64,000 bases of DNA, taken from NCBI RefSeq assembly GCF_016583565.1, contig NZ_NRRF01000026.1, positions 1 through 64,000 of the forward strand, in the 5' to 3' direction. Positions within the stretch are counted from its first letter, which is position 1; each line of letters begins with the position of its first letter. Source of the DNA: Thiocystis violacea. Its GTDB lineage: Bacteria > Pseudomonadota > Gammaproteobacteria > Chromatiales > Chromatiaceae. Positions 60,701 to 64,000 of the stretch are shown one piece after another. Made by a program: the position numbers and the translations under genes. The notes beneath the pieces were generated by a model that worked only from the letters and a program-made list of their open reading frames with translations, searched no databases and was not told where the DNA came from.

Positions 60701-62977
60701 TCAGCCTCTGGCTCCGCCGGACAGGGTCACCAGCGCGCCTCGGTCGGTGCTGCCGCTGCTGCCCGTGATCTGCAGCTCGGGCGCCTTGCGTGCCTGGGCG
60801 TCGCGATAGGCGCGTGCCCCGGCGAAGGCTTCCATGGGCGTCCCCCGACGGGTCGGGTTACGCCCGAACGCGGAGGTGCCTTCGGTGCCCGTGACCCGCT
60901 CGTTGCGTCCCCAATCGTCGCCCGTGATGCGCGTGCCTCCATCCATGCCTTCGCCGGTGATGCGCGGGCGTGGCTCTTCGGCCGGTTGTTCGGGCGCGGT
61001 CATGGCCGGCACCGCTGGCTCCATCGCCAATGCCATCGCCATGGGGCTTGCGCCGCCAGGGTGCGGATCCGCGCCGCCGGAACGGCGCAGGCGGAAGTCA
61101 TTGGTTCCCGTCACCACGCCACCGGCCATGTTGAAGGGCCCCGTGATGCGGCTGCGCGTCTCGTCGTAGGCGGTGCCCGTCACCCGGCGCTCGTCGGTGC
61201 GGCCCTGTGCCGAGCGCGCCGGCGTGTTCACGCTAAAGGCACGCCAGTTGCCGCCGTTGAGCGGCTGCGGGAAGTCCGCGCTGCCGGGCGTCGCCGCCGA
61301 GCCCTCCCCGCAGGCGGCGAAGAACTGGTCCTGACCGAGATAGGGCGTCCCCGTGACCGACTGGCAGGCACCCTTGGCGGCTCCGCTCATGACGCCGCCG
61401 ATGCCGGGCTGGATCCCGGTGAGCCCGGCGCCGGGGGTGCCGTGCCGCGCGGGGGCGCTTTCGGTCATGGCCTGGGCGATCTCGGGGCCGCAGTGCGCGA
61501 GCACCGGGCCGGCGCCGAGATAGGCGGTGCCGGTGACGATCTCGCAGGCACCAGGCTCGTCGCCCGTGACGCGCTGCGAGCGGCCGATCTGACTGCCCGT
61601 GACCTGCTGACCGTGCCAGGTCGCGTCCACGCCGACCTTCTTGCCGCCGAAGGGCTCGGGCGAGGTCTTGCAGTGGCCTTGGAAGTGCTCGCTGCCAAGG
61701 TACTCGTTACCCGTCACGCGTTGGCAGGTTCCGGCCTCGTTGCCGGTCACCCGTTCGCGGCGCCCGATCATGGAACCGGTGACCGACTGGCCGCTCAGCG
61801 TCTGTGTCTGTCGCACCTTGGGCGGGGCGCCCTCGGGGCCGGGCGCGGTGTAGGGCGTGCCCGTCAGTTGACGCCCGGCGCCGGTCTCGTCGCCCGTCAC
61901 CTTGGTGCTGCGTCCGACCTGGGCGCCCGTCAGGGTCTGGCCCTGGTTGGTGAGCGTCGCCGCGGCCTGGCGGCCGGGCGCCGCCACCGGTCCCTGGCCG
62001 CAGAATTCCTGGAAGACCTCCGCGCCCATGTATTCGGTTCCGGTCACGGCGCGGCAGGCCCCTGGCTCGTCGCCCGTCGTGCGCCTGCCGCGGCCGACCT
62101 TGGTGCCGGTCACCTGTTGGCCGGAGGCGGTTTCGCTCAGGCCGACCTTGGCGGGCGCGGGGTCTGACTCCGCCCGCGTCTGACGGCGGGTCCGCCCGCT
62201 CGGCCGCGGACCCGTGTCGCCGCATTTGCCATGCTCGCAGCGCTCCTCGCGAACCCGCTTGGCGATCTCGCGCGAGCTGACACCGGCATTGCGCATCAGG
62301 GACGTGGTCGCGGCGTTGCGCGAGCGTCCTCCCATCGCCTCGACCCCGGAGCGCCCCCGGTCCGCCATGGCGGCGCGCCGTGCCATGGAGAGCAGCCGCC
62401 CGCGCGAGGCGGCTGCCTTCTTGCCGTTGGCTGTGCGCGGACGGCCCGAGCGGACGCGCCGCTCGCTGGTCAGCGCTCTGTCCTTGGCGGGCTCCATGGT
62501 TAGGTGTCGGGCCTCCTCGGTCGCGGGCGTGGAGCGGCTGGCGCGCGGCGCCGGCGCTTCCATGCCGGAGATGGCGCGGCGGCGGGCGATCGCCGCCTCA
62601 CGCCCGGCGAGACCGCGCGTGTCTGCCCCGAGATCGCCCTTGGAGGTGACCTGCGCCGCCGACTTGCCTCGCGTGAGCCGTTCGCGCCGCTGCATGGATC
62701 GGGCGCGGCCCTGACCGACCGCCGGCTGGCGGTTCCGATCGCTCTTCCGTGGCCGCTCGGCCCGTGGCGCGGGCGGGCTTGGTGTCGGCGCGCTGTCCGC
62801 GCGAGCGGCCTCGGCGCGTTCAGGTCTGTGCTCCGGTTTGCGTTCCGCGCGTGCGCCGGCCCTTGGGTTCGGCGCGCTGCCCGCGCCCTGTGTCTTCCCG
62901 CCGGCGGCGATGGCGCGGCGCTTGGCGATGGACGCCTCGCGTCCAGTCAACCCTCGTTCGCTTCCAGCCTTGTCCAT
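60701..62977 (-). CDS. csoS2: Carboxysome assembly scaffold CsoS2
   Basis: 758 residues from ATG 62977 (MDKAGSERGL), with GAGAGG upstream. It is intrinsically disordered with three parts. N-terminal basic motifs bind RuBisCO (GREASIAKRRAIAAGGK, RARSMQRRERLTRGK, GREAAIARRRA). About five middle repeats follow VTG...G...VTG.E.G.C..VTGTEYLG...F...C, with regularly placed Cys. The C-terminal shell-anchoring part is VTGTAYDETRSRITGPFN, FGRNPTRRGTPMEAFAGA, ending in the conserved peptide. It links RuBisCO to the shell. Some homologues use a ribosomal frameshift to make a short form; I did not find a convincing slippery site. Confidence 0.95.
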   Translation of the reverse strand: MDKAGSERGLTGREASIAKRRAIAAGGKTQGAGSAPNPRAGARAERKPEHRPERAEAARADSAPTPSPPAPRAERPRKSDRNRQPAVGQGRARSMQRRERLTRGKSAAQVTSKGDLGADTRGLAGREAAIARRRAISGMEAPAPRASRSTPATEEARHLTMEPAKDRALTSERRVRSGRPRTANGKKAAASRGRLLSMARRAAMADRGRSGVEAMGGRSRNAATTSLMRNAGVSSREIAKRVREERCEHGKCGDTGPRPSGRTRRQTRAESDPAPAKVGLSETASGQQVTGTKVGRGRRTTGDEPGACRAVTGTEYMGAEVFQEFCGQGPVAAPGRQAAATLTNQGQTLTGAQVGRSTKVTGDETGAGRQLTGTPYTAPGPEGAPPKVRQTQTLSGQSVTGSMIGRRERVTGNEAGTCQRVTGNEYLGSEHFQGHCKTSPEPFGGKKVGVDATWHGQQVTGSQIGRSQRVTGDEPGACEIVTGTAYLGAGPVLAHCGPEIAQAMTESAPARHGTPGAGLTGIQPGIGGVMSGAAKGACQSVTGTPYLGQDQFFAACGEGSAATPGSADFPQPLNGGNWRAFSVNTPARSAQGRTDERRVTGTAYDETRSRITGPFNMAGGVVTGTNDFRLRRSGGADPHPGGASPMAMALAMEPAVPAMTAPEQPAEEPRPRITGEGMDGGTRITGDDWGRNERVTGTEGTSAFGRNPTRRGTPMEAFAGARAYRDAQARKAPELQITGSSGSTDRGALVTLSGGARG

Positions 62978-63024
62978 GCTTGCCTCTCGTTGCGTTCTGC
63001 GTGTCTGAATGGCTCGCCCGGCCA

Positions 63025-63366
63025 CTAGGCCGCGCGGTACACCAGGAAGGCGTGTCCCTTCGTCTGGGCGTAGGTGTCGTAGCCGACCAAGCGAACGTGG
63101 TGGTCTGGATAGCTGCGCCGGCAGGCCTCGATCTCGGTGAGGATCACGTTGGGATCCTGCTCGCCAAAGAAGGGCATCTTCCACATCGGCCAGTAGTACT
63201 CGAAGGCCTTGCTCGGGTGCTCATGCTCCAGCGAGGCGTTCCAGCCGTTGTCGAGGATGTAGAGAATCTGCTCCATCACCTCGTCGCGGCTCAGTGGGGG
63301 CAGATAGGAGAAGGTCTCGTAGCGTCCTGTGGTGGCGTGATCGCCCATGCTGCTCGCGGTGCTCAT
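63025..63366 (-). CDS. cbbS: RuBisCO small subunit, form IA
   Basis: 113 residues; ATG 63348 ([14 protein letters not shown]) is an alternative to ATG 63366. Family motifs are [38 protein letters not shown] and [16 protein letters not shown]. The 59-base spacer from cbbL and 47-base spacer to csoS2 fit one operon. The carboxysomal form IAc small subunit contacts CsoS2. Confidence 0.97.
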   Translation of the reverse strand: MSTASSMGDHATTGRYETFSYLPPLSRDEVMEQILYILDNGWNASLEHEHPSKAFEYYWPMWKMPFFGEQDPNVILTEIEACRRSYPDHHVRLVGYDTYAQTKGHAFLVYRAA

Positions 63367-63425
63367 GTCGTCTCTGTCCTCTCAGGTCGGATGGGGGCTG
63401 CGGTCTCGGGTGCCTGGCGGGCGCG

Positions 63426-64000
63426 TTAGGCCGCGTCCAGTTTGTCCACCACGTCGAACTCGAACTTGATCTCTTTCCAGGTCTCCATGGCGGAGGCCAG
63501 CTCGGGGCTGTGGCGGGCCGCCTCGGTGAGGATTTCGCGGGCGTTCTTCTCGATCTCGACACCCTCGTTGCGCGCCTTGACGCAGGCCTCGGTCGCGACC
63601 CGGTTGGCCGCCGCGCCGGCCGCGTTGCCCCAGGGATGACCCTGGGTGCCGCCGCCGAACTGGAGCACCGAGTCGTCGCCGAAGATGGCCACCAATGCCG
63701 GGATGTGCCACACATGGATACCGCCGGAGGCGACCGCCATGACTCCGGGCATGCCGCCCCAGTCCTGGTCGAAGAAGAGTCCGCGCGCGCGGTCCTCGGG
63801 GATGAAGGACTCGCGCAGGGCGTCCACGAAGCCCAGCGTCGACTGGCGGTCGCCTTCCAGCTTGCCCACCACGGTGCCGGTGTGCAGGTGGTCGCCGCCG
63901 GAGAGGCGCAGACACTTGGCCAGCACGCGGAAGTGGATGCCGTGCTTGGGGTTGCGGTCGATAACGGCGTGCATGGCGCGGTGGATGTGCAGCAGCATGC
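63426..64000 (-). CDS. cbbL: RuBisCO large subunit, form IA (C-terminal 191 codons; 5' end outside window)
   Basis: The visible part runs from the His pair around active-site residue 294 ([20 protein letters not shown]) through [10 protein letters not shown] (His327 region), loop 6 [11 protein letters not shown] with the catalytic Lys, [10 protein letters not shown] and [18 protein letters not shown] to the C-terminus VDKLDAA. All catalytic features of this section are intact. It is the first gene of the carboxysome operon; its promoter lies beyond the window. Confidence 0.98.
   Translation of the reverse strand, partial: MLLHIHRAMHAVIDRNPKHGIHFRVLAKCLRLSGGDHLHTGTVVGKLEGDRQSTLGFVDALRESFIPEDRARGLFFDQDWGGMPGVMAVASGGIHVWHIPALVAIFGDDSVLQFGGGTQGHPWGNAAGAAANRVATEACVKARNEGVEIEKNAREILTEAARHSPELASAMETWKEIKFEFDVVDKLDAA

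Noticed and set aside
60701-62977. Internal repeats of csoS2 as a tandem-repeat or CRISPR-like array
   Set aside because: The periodicity follows the coding frame (VTG/Cys repeats) and is the normal CsoS2 architecture.

Overview
The window looks like a chromosome segment of a GC-rich purple sulfur gammaproteobacterium of the Chromatiaceae type (Thiocystis/Allochromatium-like). This is inferred from an alpha-carboxysome operon with form IA RuBisCO, a Kef system, a multi-gene Mrp-type antiporter and the overall codon use. No 16S or other strong taxonomic marker is present, so the genus is not claimed.

Layout. 1-5.5 kb: end of a Gly-rich protein, a PqqD-TPR-methyltransferase, a QseBC-like two-component pair, an RhlE-type DEAD-box helicase and an RRM protein. 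5.5-5.8 kb: a compact stack of hairpins and tandem repeats. 5.8-14.1 kb (minus strand): KefB-like K+ efflux antiporter with its flavodoxin-like partner, then a penicillin-acylase-family hydrolase following an RND pump that has no adaptor gene in view. 14.4-21.9 kb (plus): a tightly overlapping Mrp/Mbh-type cation antiporter operon (E-F-G-MbhD-like-B-C-D-D'-D''). Its last subunit carries a periplasmic peptidoglycan-binding tail and is coupled by a 4-base overlap to a Pycsar-effector-like (PycTM/DUF5706) membrane protein. That downstream gene is decayed here, but a full copy fused to a DUF3616 propeller lies at 34.7-36.4 kb.

21.5-47.3 kb is an accessory island. It contains a segmental duplication, IS21 debris, two REP-associated transposases with their palindromes, and a decayed diversity-generating retroelement (DGR): two C-type-lectin (DUF1566) variable-protein genes with adenine-mutagenesis-like hypervariable codons flank a reverse-transcriptase relic. 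The second variable domain forms the N-terminus of a 1778-residue Rhs/YD-repeat polymorphic toxin-like protein. Other cargo includes large secreted YD/TSP3/Ig-like/propeller proteins, one of them 5'-truncated by a transposase element. Between the accessory pieces sit purT, a PsiE-like membrane protein, a NUDIX hydrolase, csoS1D (a gated carboxysome shell protein, outside the main cso operon), a DUF2333 protein and a cardiolipin synthase.

47.3-52.8 kb (minus): an SMC/MksE/kleisin-like condensin operon of the Mks/Wadjet kind with no recognisable nuclease gene. Only a short fourth ORF overlaps its end, and that ORF runs into a REP-like palindrome. 53-55.2 kb: an outer-membrane beta-barrel-like protein and a DUF2189 membrane protein. 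55.2-64 kb (minus): the alpha-carboxysome operon in transcription order cbbL (partial) - cbbS - csoS2 - csoSCA - csoS4A - csoS4B - csoS1 - csoS1 - bacterioferritin-like - acRAF - a small disordered protein with a C-terminal Trp - cbbR. It builds the CO2-fixing compartment. CsoS1D and possibly the NUDIX enzyme from 40 kb would complete its shell.

The most noteworthy candidates are the Rhs protein with a DGR-type variable lectin domain, and the antiporter-peptidoglycan-binding/PycTM-DUF3616 pair.
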